From contig NZ_JABULH010000001.1 in NCBI RefSeq assembly GCF_013328205.1, positions 124,001 through 188,000 of the forward strand: a DNA stretch of 64,000 nt, written 5' to 3'. This DNA comes from Sphingomonas hominis. Lineage in GTDB: Bacteria > Pseudomonadota > Alphaproteobacteria > Sphingomonadales > Sphingomonadaceae. Below the pieces are notes generated by a model. That model was not told where the DNA came from and ran no database searches. It worked only from the letters and a program-made list of their open reading frames with translations. This document shows positions 55,857 through 64,000 of this stretch, in pieces; positions within the stretch are counted from its first letter, which is position 1, and each line of letters opens with the position of its first letter. The position numbers and the translations under genes are program-made.

Positions 55857-56612
55857 ATGAGCGAACGCATCTGGACCGCCGCGCTGGTGGTGATCGGCGA
55901 CGAAATCCTGTCAGGCCGCACGCAGGACAAGAATATCGCCCAACTCGCCGCGTGGCTCAACGTCCAGGGTATCCGCCTGGCCGAAGTGCGCGTCGTCGCC
56001 GACCGCGAGGAGGCGATCGTCGAGGCGGTGAACACGCTGCGCGCGCGCAACGATTACCTATTCACCACCGGCGGCATCGGCCCGACGCACGACGACATTA
56101 CCGTCGACGCGATCGCCGCGGCGCTGGGCGTCGGTGTCGAGCATCACCCGAAAGCGGTCGACACGCTGACCCGCTATTACGAGACGCGCGGCGGCATTAC
56201 CGAGGCACGGCTGCGCATGGCGCGCGTGCCCGCCGGCGCCGACCTGATCGAGAACCGCGTCTCGGGCGCACCCGGCATTCGCACCGGCAACATCTTCATC
56301 ATGGCGGGCGTGCCGCACATCACCGCAGGCATGCTCGACGCGCTGACCGGCACGCTGGAGGGCGGACGCCCGGTCGTGTCCAAGTCGATCGGTGGCTGGG
56401 TCGCGGAGAGCGAAGTCGCCGACATCCTGCGTGAGGCAGAAAAGAGCCACGAGGGCGTCGCGATCGGCAGCTACCCCTTTTTCCGCGAAGGCCGCGTCGG
56501 CGCGAACTTCGTCGTCCGCTCCCCCGACGAGGCGCTGGTCGACCGCTGCCTGTCCGACCTGACCCGCGCGCTGGAGGATGCGGGCTACGAGATCACCGCC
56601 GGCGGCATCTAA
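55857..56612 (+). CDS. CinA-like molybdopterin-binding protein
   Basis: A 251-residue protein of the CinA N-terminal/MoaB-like fold. Key blocks are ALVVIGDEILSGRTQDKNI, FTTGGIGPTHDDITVDAIA and NIFIMAGVPHITAGML. It lacks the C-terminal nicotinamide-nucleotide amidase domain of full CinA, so it is the shorter form common in alphaproteobacteria. It has an ADP-ribose pyrophosphatase or molybdopterin-binding role by homology. ATG at 55857 follows AAGGAC. It diverges from map. Confidence 0.9.
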   Translation: MSERIWTAALVVIGDEILSGRTQDKNIAQLAAWLNVQGIRLAEVRVVADREEAIVEAVNTLRARNDYLFTTGGIGPTHDDITVDAIAAALGVGVEHHPKAVDTLTRYYETRGGITEARLRMARVPAGADLIENRVSGAPGIRTGNIFIMAGVPHITAGMLDALTGTLEGGRPVVSKSIGGWVAESEVADILREAEKSHEGVAIGSYPFFREGRVGANFVVRSPDEALVDRCLSDLTRALEDAGYEITAGGI

Positions 56613-56621
56613 ATCCTACCT

Positions 56622-56706
56622 CGTCATCCCGGCCTTGAGCCTGGATCCCGCTGCCTTTTTGCTGATCGCGCAGAGAGCGGGACGCCCGATCAAGTCGGGG
56701 ATGACG
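56622..56706. repeat. Dispersed repeat, copy 6 (two-armed) overlapping mobA
   Basis: The left arm reads cgtcatcccggccttgagcc then tggatcccgctgcc; the right arm is the reverse-oriented gcgggacgcccgatcaagtc then ggggatgacg. The two arms form a larger hairpin with a short spacer. The right arm lies inside the end of mobA (see findings). Confidence 0.8.
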
Positions 56707-57238
56707 TAATCACCGAATCAACCAACGCTTCCAGATCATCCACCGTATTCACGTTCGGCACCGTGATCCCCGGCATCACCGCCACCACGCCCGCGCCCAT
56801 CGCCCAGCGCCGGATCGACCGGCTCTCACCTGATGCCAGCCGCGCGAGCAGCGGCTCCAGCAACCGCACCGGCCAATGCCCAACCGTCGGCGCCTCCGCC
56901 GCATAGGCCGCCTCCTGCGCCACCAGCGCCGTGACGAGCGCATCGGGCAGGTTCGGCGTGTCGCACGCGGTCGTCAGCACCGACGTGTGCCCGCGCTGCC
57001 GCGCATAAGCGAGCGCACCCGCAATCCCGCCGAGTGGGCCCAGATCAGCGTGCGGCAGGTCCGGCGTCACCGCCACCGGCGCGTCGGCCCGGCCAACGAC
57101 GACCAGCGCGTCGACATGTGGCGAAAGGCTCGCGAGCGCGTGTTCCAGCAACGTCGTATCCCCGATGCGAGCCAGCGCCTTGTCACGCCCGAACCGCGTC
57201 GCGCGCCCGCCTGCCAGCACCGCACCCAGGATCGTCAT
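56690..57238 (-). CDS. mobA: molybdenum cofactor guanylyltransferase
   Basis: A 182-residue GTP-dependent enzyme that forms the guanine-dinucleotide version of molybdopterin. The nucleotide-binding N-terminus is ILGAVLAGGRATRFGRDKAL; also seen are DLPHADLGPLGGIAGALAYA and LTTACDTPNLP. Length is near the family norm. The C-terminus (ITSSPT) and the stop codon come from the overlapping dispersed repeat, so the natural end may have been altered by the repeat. It lies downstream of the 28-residue gene and its terminator. Confidence 0.9.
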   Translation of the reverse strand: MTILGAVLAGGRATRFGRDKALARIGDTTLLEHALASLSPHVDALVVVGRADAPVAVTPDLPHADLGPLGGIAGALAYARQRGHTSVLTTACDTPNLPDALVTALVAQEAAYAAEAPTVGHWPVRLLEPLLARLASGESRSIRRWAMGAGVVAVMPGITVPNVNTVDDLEALVDSVITSSPT

Positions 57239-57260
57239 GGGTCAGGCTCTAGTGATGGAG

Positions 57261-57314
57261 GGGAAAAAAGGGGAGGCCGCCCCGGCCAACCCGCCCTCGC
57301 ACAAGCGAAGGCGG
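57261..57314 (-). terminator. Terminator of the 28-residue gene
   Basis: Minus strand: a stem CCGCCTTCGC-ttgt-GCGAGGGCGG (57314-57291), a second hairpin GGCCGGGGCGGCC, then CCCCTTTTTTCCC. It is an intrinsic terminator just after the small ORF and before mobA. Confidence 0.8.
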
Positions 57315-57326
57315 AGGGCCGATGGG

Positions 57327-57413
57327 TCAGAGCGTCGTGACGATGGCGCCGACCACCAGCGCCTGTGCCGCGAGCACCAGCACGGTGCTGGCCGCGGTCT
57401 CGAACATGCGCAT
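57327..57413 (-). CDS. Membrane microprotein (28 residues)
   Basis: A 28-residue open frame, MRMFETAASTVLVLAAQALV followed by VGAIVTTL, forms one membrane helix. The start codon follows GGAG with a 7-base spacing, and a terminator follows the stop, so it looks like a genuine gene despite its size. Too short for ORF callers. I recognise no family; by size and layout it may be a small regulator of a membrane protein, but its partner is unknown. Confidence 0.6.
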   Translation of the reverse strand: MRMFETAASTVLVLAAQALVVGAIVTTL

Positions 57414-57584
57414 GTAGGGTCTCCAGTACCGGATCATCCGGTCGCGCCGATATGTAGATCGTTGCGCGTCCACGCAACAAACGTGCGCAACAATCTTGCT
57501 TGCAGTTGATGCAATCAACGGATGCTTGGCGGCACCGTGTGTGGCTGCTAGGTGGTGGGAGCCGGGGCAAACGGACGCATCACC

Positions 57585-58097
57585 ATGCTCGCCGATCCTT
57601 CTCTCGCGCCACCACCCGCTGCCGTCCGGATTGTCACCGACGCGCTCCGCTTCTGCGTCGGTGCCGATCCGACCACCGTCGCACGACGTGTCGCAGCAGC
57701 AGGCTGGAAGGCCGCGCGTCCGCCTTCCGGGCTGAGCATCGCGGCAAACGCCCCCGACCGCGACGAGCAACTCGCCGCCGGTGAGACGGTGCAACCGGCA
57801 GAGCGGCTGGAGACGTGCAGCGTCTTCACCAACGCGCCGGTGGGTGGCGTCAACGCGCAGGTTGCGCGGGCGTTGGGCACCGCGCCGCTGTTCCGCTACG
57901 CAGGCTCGTCAACCTACCGCGCGTGGCTGCAGGGCGGGGCAGGAACGAACGGGACATGGCGCTCGACGCCGACCAACCCCGCTGCCTTCGCTGAGGCGCG
58001 TGCCGCGGGGGAGATCTATAGCCTGATCGTGACTGAGAACGCGAACGGCAGCGGCGTGGTGATCGTCAACCCACGTCCTGCCGCCTCACAGCCATAG
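57585..58097 (+). CDS. Hypothetical protein
   Basis: A 170-residue protein of unclear family. It starts MLADPSLAPPPAAVRIVTDA, then FCVGADPTTVARRVAAAGWK, with a second Cys (LETCSVFTNAP) that might pair with the first. No signal peptide or helix is seen, so it is likely cytoplasmic. ATG at 57585 is taken, with only weak GGACG ahead; GTG at 57552 is an alternative. It is convergent with purB. Confidence 0.65.
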   Translation: MLADPSLAPPPAAVRIVTDALRFCVGADPTTVARRVAAAGWKAARPPSGLSIAANAPDRDEQLAAGETVQPAERLETCSVFTNAPVGGVNAQVARALGTAPLFRYAGSSTYRAWLQGGAGTNGTWRSTPTNPAAFAEARAAGEIYSLIVTENANGSGVVIVNPRPAASQP

Positions 58098-58104
58098 GTG
58101 CGTG

Positions 58105-59415
58105 TCAGCCGAACACGCGGTCGAAGATCGTGTCGACGTGCTTGAAATGATAACCAAGGTCGAACTTGTCCTCGATTTCTTCAGGCGACAGCGCCGCAGT
58201 CACCTCTTGGTCCGCCTTGAGCAGATCGAGCAGCGACAGTTCGCCATCCGACTCCCACACCTTCATCGCGTTGCGCTGCACCAGCCGGTATGAATCCTCG
58301 CGGCTCACCCCCGCCTGCGTCAGCGCGAGCAAAACGCGCTGCGAGTGGACGAGGCCTCCCATGCGATCCAGATTCTTCTGCATCCGCTCCGGGTACACGA
58401 GCAGCTTGTCGACCACCCCGGTCAGCCGCGCGAGTGCGAAGTCGAGCGTGATCGTCGCGTCCGGTCCGATGTAGCGCTCCACCGAAGAGTGCGAGATGTC
58501 GCGCTCGTGCCACAGCGCAACATTCTCCAGCGCGGGCGTGACATAGCCGCGCACCATGCGCGCCAGCCCGGTCAGATTCTCGGTCAGCACCGGATTGCGC
58601 TTGTGCGGCATCGCCGACGAGCCCTTCTGCCCGGGCGAGAAATATTCCTCCGCTTCCAGCACCTCGGTACGTTGCAGGTGCCGCACCTCGACCGCGACGC
58701 GCTCGATCGAGCCAGCGATCACGCCGAGAGTCGCGAAAAACATCGCGTGGCGATCACGCGGGATCACCTGCGTCGAGACGGGCTCGACGCTCAGCCCCAT
58801 CTTCTCGGCGACGTGTGCCTCGACGCGCGGATCGATGTTGGCGAAGGTGCCGACCGCACCCGAGATCGCGCAGGTCGCAATGTCGGCACGTGCGGCGACC
58901 AGCCGCTCGCGGTTGCGGCGGAACTCGGCGTAGGCCTCGGCAAGCTTCAGGCCGAAGGTCACCGGCTCGGCGTGGATGCCGTGGCTGCGCCCGATCGTCG
59001 GCGTCAGCTTATGCTCGCGCGCACGACGCTCCAGCACGACGAGCAGCGCGTCCAGATCGGCCAGCAATATGTCTGATGCGCGCGCCAGCTGCACCGACAA
59101 GGTCGTGTCGAGCACGTCGGACGAGGTCATCCCCTGGTGCATGAAGCGCGCTTCGTCGCCGACCTGCTCGGCGACCCAGGTCAGGAACGCGATCACATCG
59201 TGCTTGGTCACCGCCTCGATCGCGTCGATCGCGGCGACGTCGATCGTCGGATTGGTGGCCCACCAGCGCCACAGCGCCTCCGCCGCTGCCTTGGGCACCA
59301 CGCCCAGCTCGGCCAGCGCGTCGGTCGCATGCGCCTCGATCTCGAACCAGATGCGGTAGCGCGCCTCGGGCGTCCACAATGCTGCCATCTCGGGGCGGGA
59401 GTAACGAGGGATCAC
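58105..59415 (-). CDS. purB: adenylosuccinate lyase
   Basis: A 436-residue enzyme that releases fumarate from SAICAR and adenylosuccinate in purine synthesis. The N-terminus VIPRYSRPEMAALWTPEARY is typical, TSSDVLDTTLSVQLARA and GRSHGIHAEPVTFGLKLA carry catalytic His, and the flexible Ser-containing signature is GQKGSSAMPHKRNPVLTENL. The GTG at 59415 follows AAGGAG; upstream sequence is unrelated. Confidence 0.97.
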   Translation of the reverse strand: MIPRYSRPEMAALWTPEARYRIWFEIEAHATDALAELGVVPKAAAEALWRWWATNPTIDVAAIDAIEAVTKHDVIAFLTWVAEQVGDEARFMHQGMTSSDVLDTTLSVQLARASDILLADLDALLVVLERRAREHKLTPTIGRSHGIHAEPVTFGLKLAEAYAEFRRNRERLVAARADIATCAISGAVGTFANIDPRVEAHVAEKMGLSVEPVSTQVIPRDRHAMFFATLGVIAGSIERVAVEVRHLQRTEVLEAEEYFSPGQKGSSAMPHKRNPVLTENLTGLARMVRGYVTPALENVALWHERDISHSSVERYIGPDATITLDFALARLTGVVDKLLVYPERMQKNLDRMGGLVHSQRVLLALTQAGVSREDSYRLVQRNAMKVWESDGELSLLDLLKADQEVTAALSPEEIEDKFDLGYHFKHVDTIFDRVFG

Positions 59416-59664
59416 GGTGCGGCTCCTTGGATGAAAACAGGGACGAGCATCGAACCGTACGTCGCAGCAGGACAACGGGCCGCCGCACCCCGGCGAGGTC
59501 GGCGCGCGCGATAGCAAAGCCGCCAAACCCAAGCAAATCCGCCGAAAAGCCGCAGCTAGCGGAATGCTCAAGCAACAATGTTTCTCAGAGCGTCAATGTT
59601 GCAGAAAGGTAAATGCTCGCTTACCTGTCACTCAGCAAACGAAAAAAGCTCAAAGGAGACGATG
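59416..59664. other. Divergent promoter region of purB and the EF-hand gene
   Basis: The 249 bases between purB and the EF-hand gene become AT-richer towards the EF-hand gene. An imperfect inverted repeat, gcaacaatg with caatgttgc, lies near 59573-59603. I cannot place reliable -35/-10 elements; the AGGAGA at about 59653 is the EF-hand ribosome-binding site. Confidence 0.4.
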
Positions 59665-60177
59665 ATGCTTAAGTATGTTCTTTACGCGTCGGCAATGACC
59701 ATGGCCGCTCCGGCGATTGCGCAGCAGACCGCGCCGACGCCGCAGAGCGCACCGGCGACTACGACGGCCCAGGAAGGAACTGTCGCAGCTCCCGTGAATA
59801 CTGCGCAGGCCGTCCCGACGACGCCGACGCCCGATCCGGCGACCGGCACGCAAGCAGTGCCGACGCAGTCCGCGCAAACCGGTTCGACCGAGCCTGCGTC
59901 ACAACCTTCGCAACAGGGCACCAACGAGCCCGATCAGGTCGCCGCGATTTTGGACAGCGAGTTCCCGACCTACGACAAGGACAAGTCAGGCTCGCTCAGC
60001 AAGGCCGAATTCGCCAGTTGGATGGACACGCTGAAGGCCAAGGCCGACCCCAGCGCCAAGCCGAACAAGGCATGGAACGACGGCGCGTTTAAGAAGGCCG
60101 ACAGCGACAAATCGGCCAGCGTCACCAAGACCGAGCTCGCCAGTTTCCTGAGCAGCGGCACCAAGCAGGCAGGCTGA
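59665..60177 (+). CDS. Exported EF-hand protein
   Basis: A 170-residue secreted protein. A signal peptide (LKYVLYASAMTMAAPAIAQ) leads to a Thr/Pro/Gln-rich, low-complexity linker (about 20-90), then a pair of EF-hand loops: DKDKSGSLSKAEF and DSDKSASVTKTEL. It probably binds Ca2+ in the periplasm or outside the cell. ATG at 59665 is preferred to 59662 since AGGAGA lies 6 bases upstream. Function unknown. About 250 bases before it lack any gene. Confidence 0.87.
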   Translation: MLKYVLYASAMTMAAPAIAQQTAPTPQSAPATTTAQEGTVAAPVNTAQAVPTTPTPDPATGTQAVPTQSAQTGSTEPASQPSQQGTNEPDQVAAILDSEFPTYDKDKSGSLSKAEFASWMDTLKAKADPSAKPNKAWNDGAFKKADSDKSASVTKTELASFLSSGTKQAG

Positions 60178-60200
60178 CCCGCCGCTTGCGACAAAAAACA

Positions 60201-60230
60201 AACGGCCGCCGGAGCGATCCAGCGGCCGTT
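60201..60230. terminator. Bidirectional terminator between EF-hand gene and radC
   Basis: A 9-bp stem (aacggccgc with gcggccgtt) surrounds a 12-base loop. On the minus strand it is followed by TTTGTTTTTTG, which fits the end of the radC transcript; on plus it ends the EF-hand transcript with weaker U-content. Confidence 0.75.
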
Positions 60231-60243
60231 TCGCTGATCCTCG

Positions 60244-60313
60244 CGTCGTCCCGGACTTGATCCGGGATCCCGCTTCTTCGACCCACTCAGCCCTGATCGC
60301 GTCCGGGGTGACG
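60244..60313. repeat. Dispersed repeat, copy 7 (two-armed)
   Basis: The left arm reads cgtcgtcccggacttgatcc then gggatcccgcttcttc, and the right arm cgcgtccggggtgacg is in reverse orientation. It lies between radC and the terminator, in non-coding DNA. Confidence 0.75.
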
Positions 60314-60384
60314 TCAACCGGGCAAGCCACCCAGACAGCATCGTCCAGCGATCACGCGGTAGCAACCGCGCTAACCTCACCCGA

Positions 60385-61110
60385 TCAGATCACGCCCTTC
60401 GCGCGCAGGCTCACCTGACCGCCGCGCCCGACGATGATATGGTCGTGCACCTGGATGTTGAGCGGCTTGCCCGCATCTACGATCGCGCGAGTGATGTGGA
60501 TGTCCGCCTTGCTCGGCGACGGATCGCCCGACGGGTGATTGTGCACCAGGATCAGCGCCGCCGATCCGATGTCGAGCGCGCGCTTAATTACTTCGCGCAC
60601 GTGCACCGCCGCCTCGTCGATCGTGCCGCGCGACATCACCTCGTCGCGTATCAGCATGTTTTTGGTATTGAGGTGCAGCACGCGAAACCGTTCCACCGCG
60701 TCATGCGCCATGTCGGCGTGGAGATATTCCTCCAGCGCCTGCCAGTTCGACAACAACGGCTGCTCGGCGGCGCGCGCGCGCACCAGCCGGATCGCGGCGG
60801 CGTGCGCGATCTTGAGCGCGGCGATGCTGATGTCGCCCAACCCTTTGATCCGGCGCAGCTCCGCCGGATCGGCGGCGAGGGCCGCGCCGATCCCGCCGAA
60901 CTCGCGCAACAATGCCTTGGCGATCGGCTTGGTGTCGCCGCGCCTGATCGCCAGCGTGAGCAGATACTCGATCAGCTCGTAATCCTGCAGCCCCTCGGCA
61001 TTCTCCAACAAGCGCGCGCGCAGCCGTTCGCGGTGACCGGCGGCGTCAAGCAGGCGTTGCTCCTCGCTCGATGGCGGACCGAACGTGGCATTGAAAGGGG
61101 TGGCGGGCAT
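60385..61110 (-). CDS. radC: RadC-family JAB-domain protein
   Basis: A 241-residue protein. The N-terminal helix-hairpin-helix region has LLTLAIRRGDTKPIAKAL and FGGIGAALAADPAELRRIKG, and the JAB metalloprotease-like domain has ALILVHNHPSGDPSPSKADI, where His and Asp would bind zinc. The name RadC is historical; a role in DNA repair is doubtful. ATG at 61110 is clear. It stands alone, followed by the bidirectional hairpin. Confidence 0.95.
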   Translation of the reverse strand: MPATPFNATFGPPSSEEQRLLDAAGHRERLRARLLENAEGLQDYELIEYLLTLAIRRGDTKPIAKALLREFGGIGAALAADPAELRRIKGLGDISIAALKIAHAAAIRLVRARAAEQPLLSNWQALEEYLHADMAHDAVERFRVLHLNTKNMLIRDEVMSRGTIDEAAVHVREVIKRALDIGSAALILVHNHPSGDPSPSKADIHITRAIVDAGKPLNIQVHDHIIVGRGGQVSLRAKGVI

Positions 61111-61195
61111 GGCGCCAGGCTATGCCGCCGTCCGCGCATCCGCAACGGGCGTGGCTGATTGCGCTCAGCCGCCCCGGCCCTATGCTGGCGCCGGC

Positions 61196-64000
61196 ATGAG
61201 CGGCGAGCGACGGCAGGAACAGGCGCAGGAACAGGCAGCGTCGTCGCCGGCGCGTCGGCGACGCACGCGCGTGCTGGTCGCCGGCTCGGTGCTGGTCGTC
61301 GCAGGCGTCGGCGGCGTCTGGCTCAGCCGCGTGCCGATCGCCACGCGCGTCATCGACCGCGAACTCGCGCGCAAGGGGGTGCGGGCGCGCTACCACGTGG
61401 CCGACCTCGGGCTCGGGCGGCAGCGCCTGACTGACGTGGTGATCGGCGATCCGGCGCGACCCGATCTCGTCGCCGACTGGATCGAGACGCAGACCGACGT
61501 CGGCTTCGGCGGTGCACGCCTGATCGCCGCGCGCGCCGGGCACGTTCGCGTGCGCGGGCGTCTGGTCGATGGGCGCTTGTCGCTCGGCGCGCTCGACCGC
61601 CTTCTGCCGCGCGGGGATGGTGGCGCCCTCACGCTCCCCGCACTCGACGTGTCGATCGCCGACGGCGGATTGCGGCTGGAAACCCCGTTCGGCATCGCCG
61701 GCATGTCCTTGAGCGGCCGCGGGCGGCTCGATGGCGGGTTCCGCGGCCGTTACGCGGTCGCCGCCAACCGACTGGCACGCTCGGATTGTGCGGTTCTGTC
61801 GCTGCGCGCCGCCGGACAGCTGCGCTCCACCGGGCGCGTGGGCGAGGGCGTTTACGGCCTGCACCTCGACGGTCCCGCACGCGCCGAGCGGCTCGCCTGT
61901 GCCGGCGCCAGCATCGACGCGCCGTCGATCCGCGCGGACGCGACGGTGATGCTGGGCGCGCTGGCGCGATCGCGCATCGATGCGACGATCGCCACCGGCG
62001 AAGCGCGCTACGCCGACGCACGCGCCGCCACGCTCGCGGGCACGCTGGCGCTGCGTCCGGGCGTCGCGGGCTCGTTCGACCTCCCGCTCGACCTCGCCGC
62101 GACGCGGGTGCGCCAGGGCCAGGTAAGCGCCGCGCGCATCGGCGTGTCCGGGAAAGCGCGCGTGGCGCCCGCCGGCATCGGCTATGCCGGGCAGGTGGCG
62201 GTGCGCGGCGGCGACCTGCGCGCGCTACTGCCCGCGCTGCGCGCCGGCGAGGGCACGCCGGTCGCCCCGCTGGTCGCGCGCGCCGCCGATGCCGCGCGCC
62301 GCGCCGCGCGCGACGTGTCGGCGCAGGCGCAACTCGCGCTGGTCCGCACCGATGCCGGCGTCAGCATCACGCTCGACCACGCCGCGCTCACCAGCGCCAG
62401 CGGTGCACGCGCGCGGCTCGACGCGCAGCCGTCGCTGCGCTGGACCGCGACGGACGGCATCAGGGGCGTGGGCACGCTCCGCGTCGCGGGCGGCGGCCTG
62501 CCGCAACTCGCGGCACGGTTCGCGCAAGCCGAGCGCGGCGCGCTGACCGGCAGCGCGTCGCTGGCGCGTTACGCGGCGGACGGGGCCGCACTGGCGCTCG
62601 ACCGTATCCGCTTCGACGCGCGCGGCGGTGCTGTTCGCGCAACCGCGCAGGCGACATTGTCGGGACCGCTCGCCGATGGCCGGGTCGACGGGCTGTCGGT
62701 GCCGCTCGACCTGCGCTGGGCGCGCGGGGCGTTGCTGGTCAACCCGACCTGCACGCCGGTTCGCTTCGACGCATTGCGCGTGTCGACGCTGCGGCTCGAC
62801 CCCACGCGGCTGACCTTGTGCCCGGCGGGTGCCGCGCTGGTGCAGGTACGCGGTGGACGCGCTGACGGTACGATCCGACTGCCTGCGACACGGCTGGCGG
62901 GAACGATCGGCAGCACGCCGCTGCGCCTGAACGTGGCCGGCGCCGATCTGTCGCTCGGCACGCGCGGCTTCGCGCTGCGCGGCGTCGAGACGCGGATCGG
63001 CACGCCTGCGCGACAGACGCGGATCGACGCCGCGCGCCTGACCGGCACGCTCGTCGGCAATGCGATCGCGGGTGGCTTTGCTGGTCTGAGCGGGCAGATC
63101 GCCAACGTGCCGCTGCTGCTCGGCGACGGTGCGGGCACGTGGCGTTTCGCGAACGGCACGCTCGCGGTGCAGGGCGCGCTCCGCGTGCGCGACGCGGCGG
63201 ATAGCGCGCGTTTCAACCCGATGGACGCGCGCGATGTCGCATTGACGCTCCAGCGCGGCGACATCCGGGCCACGGCCACGCTGTTCGAGCCGACCAGGAG
63301 CGTGAAGGTCGCCGATGTCGCGATCGACCATCGCCTGTCGACCGGCGCCGGCCGCGCCGCACTGACCGTGCCGGGCATCACCTTTGGCGAGGGGTTCCAG
63401 CCCGAACTGATCACCCCGCTGACCTTTGGCGTCATCGCCGACGTGCGCGGGCGGGTGACGGGACGCGGCGACATCGCCTGGAACGCGGACGGCGTGTCCA
63501 GCACCGGCACCTTTTCCACCACCGATACGGCGCTGGCCGCGGCGTTCGGACCGGTTGAGGGGCTGTCGGGTACGATCCGCTTCACCGACCTGCTCGGCCT
63601 GACGAGCGCGCCCGATCAGGTCGCCACCGTTCGCTCGATCAACCCGGGCGTGCCCGTCACCGACGGTCGCATCACCTATCAGACGCTGCCAAACACGCGC
63701 ATCAAGGTGACCCGCGGCACCTGGCCGTTCGCGGGCGGCACGCTGACGCTGGAGCCGACCTTACTCGACTTCTCCTCGGCACAGGAGCGGCGGCTGACGT
63801 TTCGCGTCGCCGGCATGGATGCGGGCGCGTTTCTGCAACAATTCGACTTCGACAATCTGAACGCCACCGGCACGTTCGATGGCGTGCTGCCAATGATCTT
63901 TGATGCAACCGGCGGACGGATCGAGGGCGGGCGGCTGACCGCACGCGCGGGCGGCGGCGGCATCGCCTATGTCGGCGAATTGAGCGAGAAGAACCTCGGC
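61196..64000 (+). CDS. YdbH/AsmA-like intermembrane transport protein (3' end outside window)
   Basis: A frame of 935 codons is open to the window end without a stop. It starts MSGERRQEQAQEQAASSPAR, then one membrane helix (VLVAGSVLVVAGVGGVWLS), then a long beta-rich periplasmic part with repeated AsmA-like segments, for example GVIADVRGRVTGRGDIAWN and NLNATGTFDGVLPMIFDATG at about 740-920. This is the YdbH (dicarboxylate-transport-like) group, which is involved in lipid transport between membranes. The GTG/ATG upstream options are not in frame. The C-terminus lies outside the window. Confidence 0.85.
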   Translation, partial: MSGERRQEQAQEQAASSPARRRRTRVLVAGSVLVVAGVGGVWLSRVPIATRVIDRELARKGVRARYHVADLGLGRQRLTDVVIGDPARPDLVADWIETQTDVGFGGARLIAARAGHVRVRGRLVDGRLSLGALDRLLPRGDGGALTLPALDVSIADGGLRLETPFGIAGMSLSGRGRLDGGFRGRYAVAANRLARSDCAVLSLRAAGQLRSTGRVGEGVYGLHLDGPARAERLACAGASIDAPSIRADATVMLGALARSRIDATIATGEARYADARAATLAGTLALRPGVAGSFDLPLDLAATRVRQGQVSAARIGVSGKARVAPAGIGYAGQVAVRGGDLRALLPALRAGEGTPVAPLVARAADAARRAARDVSAQAQLALVRTDAGVSITLDHAALTSASGARARLDAQPSLRWTATDGIRGVGTLRVAGGGLPQLAARFAQAERGALTGSASLARYAADGAALALDRIRFDARGGAVRATAQATLSGPLADGRVDGLSVPLDLRWARGALLVNPTCTPVRFDALRVSTLRLDPTRLTLCPAGAALVQVRGGRADGTIRLPATRLAGTIGSTPLRLNVAGADLSLGTRGFALRGVETRIGTPARQTRIDAARLTGTLVGNAIAGGFAGLSGQIANVPLLLGDGAGTWRFANGTLAVQGALRVRDAADSARFNPMDARDVALTLQRGDIRATATLFEPTRSVKVADVAIDHRLSTGAGRAALTVPGITFGEGFQPELITPLTFGVIADVRGRVTGRGDIAWNADGVSSTGTFSTTDTALAAAFGPVEGLSGTIRFTDLLGLTSAPDQVATVRSINPGVPVTDGRITYQTLPNTRIKVTRGTWPFAGGTLTLEPTLLDFSSAQERRLTFRVAGMDAGAFLQQFDFDNLNATGTFDGVLPMIFDATGGRIEGGRLTARAGGGGIAYVGELSEKNLG

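Larger units (their letters stand above)
57239..57584. other. Region between mobA and the next plus-strand gene
   Basis: Of these 346 bases, 57261-57314 holds a hairpin terminator and 57327-57413 a small minus-strand gene, both described separately. The remainder, 57425-57584, is AT-richer promoter-like DNA with no coding frame that I trust. Confidence 0.6.

Overview
The window is high-GC DNA from an alphaproteobacterium, most likely a member of the Sphingomonadaceae (Sphingomonas-like). This is inferred from gene content and order: a glyQ-glyS pair beside pyruvate phosphate dikinase, an ispH-thrB-rnhA run, a glycine-riboswitch-controlled gcvT-gcvH-gcvPA-gcvPB cluster, a Tad/Cpa pilus operon, a PhoK-like secreted alkaline phosphatase with a threonine nucleophile, a glnB-glnA pair, and dispersed palindromic repeats typical of this group. 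Nearly all of it looks like chromosomal housekeeping DNA. I see no phage, transposase, integrase, CRISPR array, rRNA or tRNA.

Layout. 1-7.2 kb: a truncated TraB/GumN lipoprotein, glycyl-tRNA synthetase alpha and beta, and ppdK. 7.2-14.8 kb (minus): Tad/Cpa pilus operon cpaA-cpaB-cpaC-cpaD-cpaE-tadB-tadC plus a small membrane protein; the motor ATPase gene cpaF is absent from its usual place. 14.9-20.6 kb: a hydrolase/FAD-oxidoreductase pair on plus, then ispH, thrB, rnhA and an EamA exporter on minus. 20.7-27.3 kb (plus): a lipoprotein, a tandem glycine riboswitch and the glycine cleavage genes, followed by two small membrane proteins. 27.3-30 kb (minus): an EamA exporter and the alkaline phosphatase. 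30-35.4 kb (plus): a DsbD-like thiol reductase and a three-gene ATP-grasp / alpha-E / transglutaminase-like operon. 35.4-44.4 kb: bpt, a threonine dehydratase, an oxidoreductase, an OmpA-like protein, a stress-type protein, a DUF4163/DUF3298-like protein, an amidohydrolase and a quinone-oxidoreductase-like protein. 44.2-51.1 kb (minus): a 59-residue acidic protein, an MBL-fold hydrolase, a TetR regulator with a DUF2721-type protein, an M20 peptidase, and an SRPBCC-alcohol dehydrogenase-SDR operon with a possible general-stress promoter. 51.4-64 kb: two exported proteins, glnA and glnB with a sigma-54-like promoter, map, a CinA-type protein, mobA, a 28-residue membrane microprotein, purB, an EF-hand protein, radC and a truncated YdbH/AsmA-like giant protein.

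How it fits together: one-carbon/glycine metabolism is represented twice (glyQS and the gcv cluster, the latter sensed by the riboswitch), nitrogen control by glnB-glnA, and envelope biology by the Tad pilus, OmpA, TorF-like, DsbD-like and YdbH-like proteins.

Most unusual observations: a roughly 160-bp, strongly palindromic repeat carried in frame inside the essential gene glyS; a nearby AT-richer segment of the same gene; an ATP-grasp/alpha-E operon whose transglutaminase-like member has lost the catalytic cysteine; the Tad locus without cpaF; a 28-residue membrane microprotein gene with its own ribosome-binding site and terminator; and a dispersed repeat that supplies the stop codon of mobA. 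All functional calls come from reading the sequence; no database search was run.
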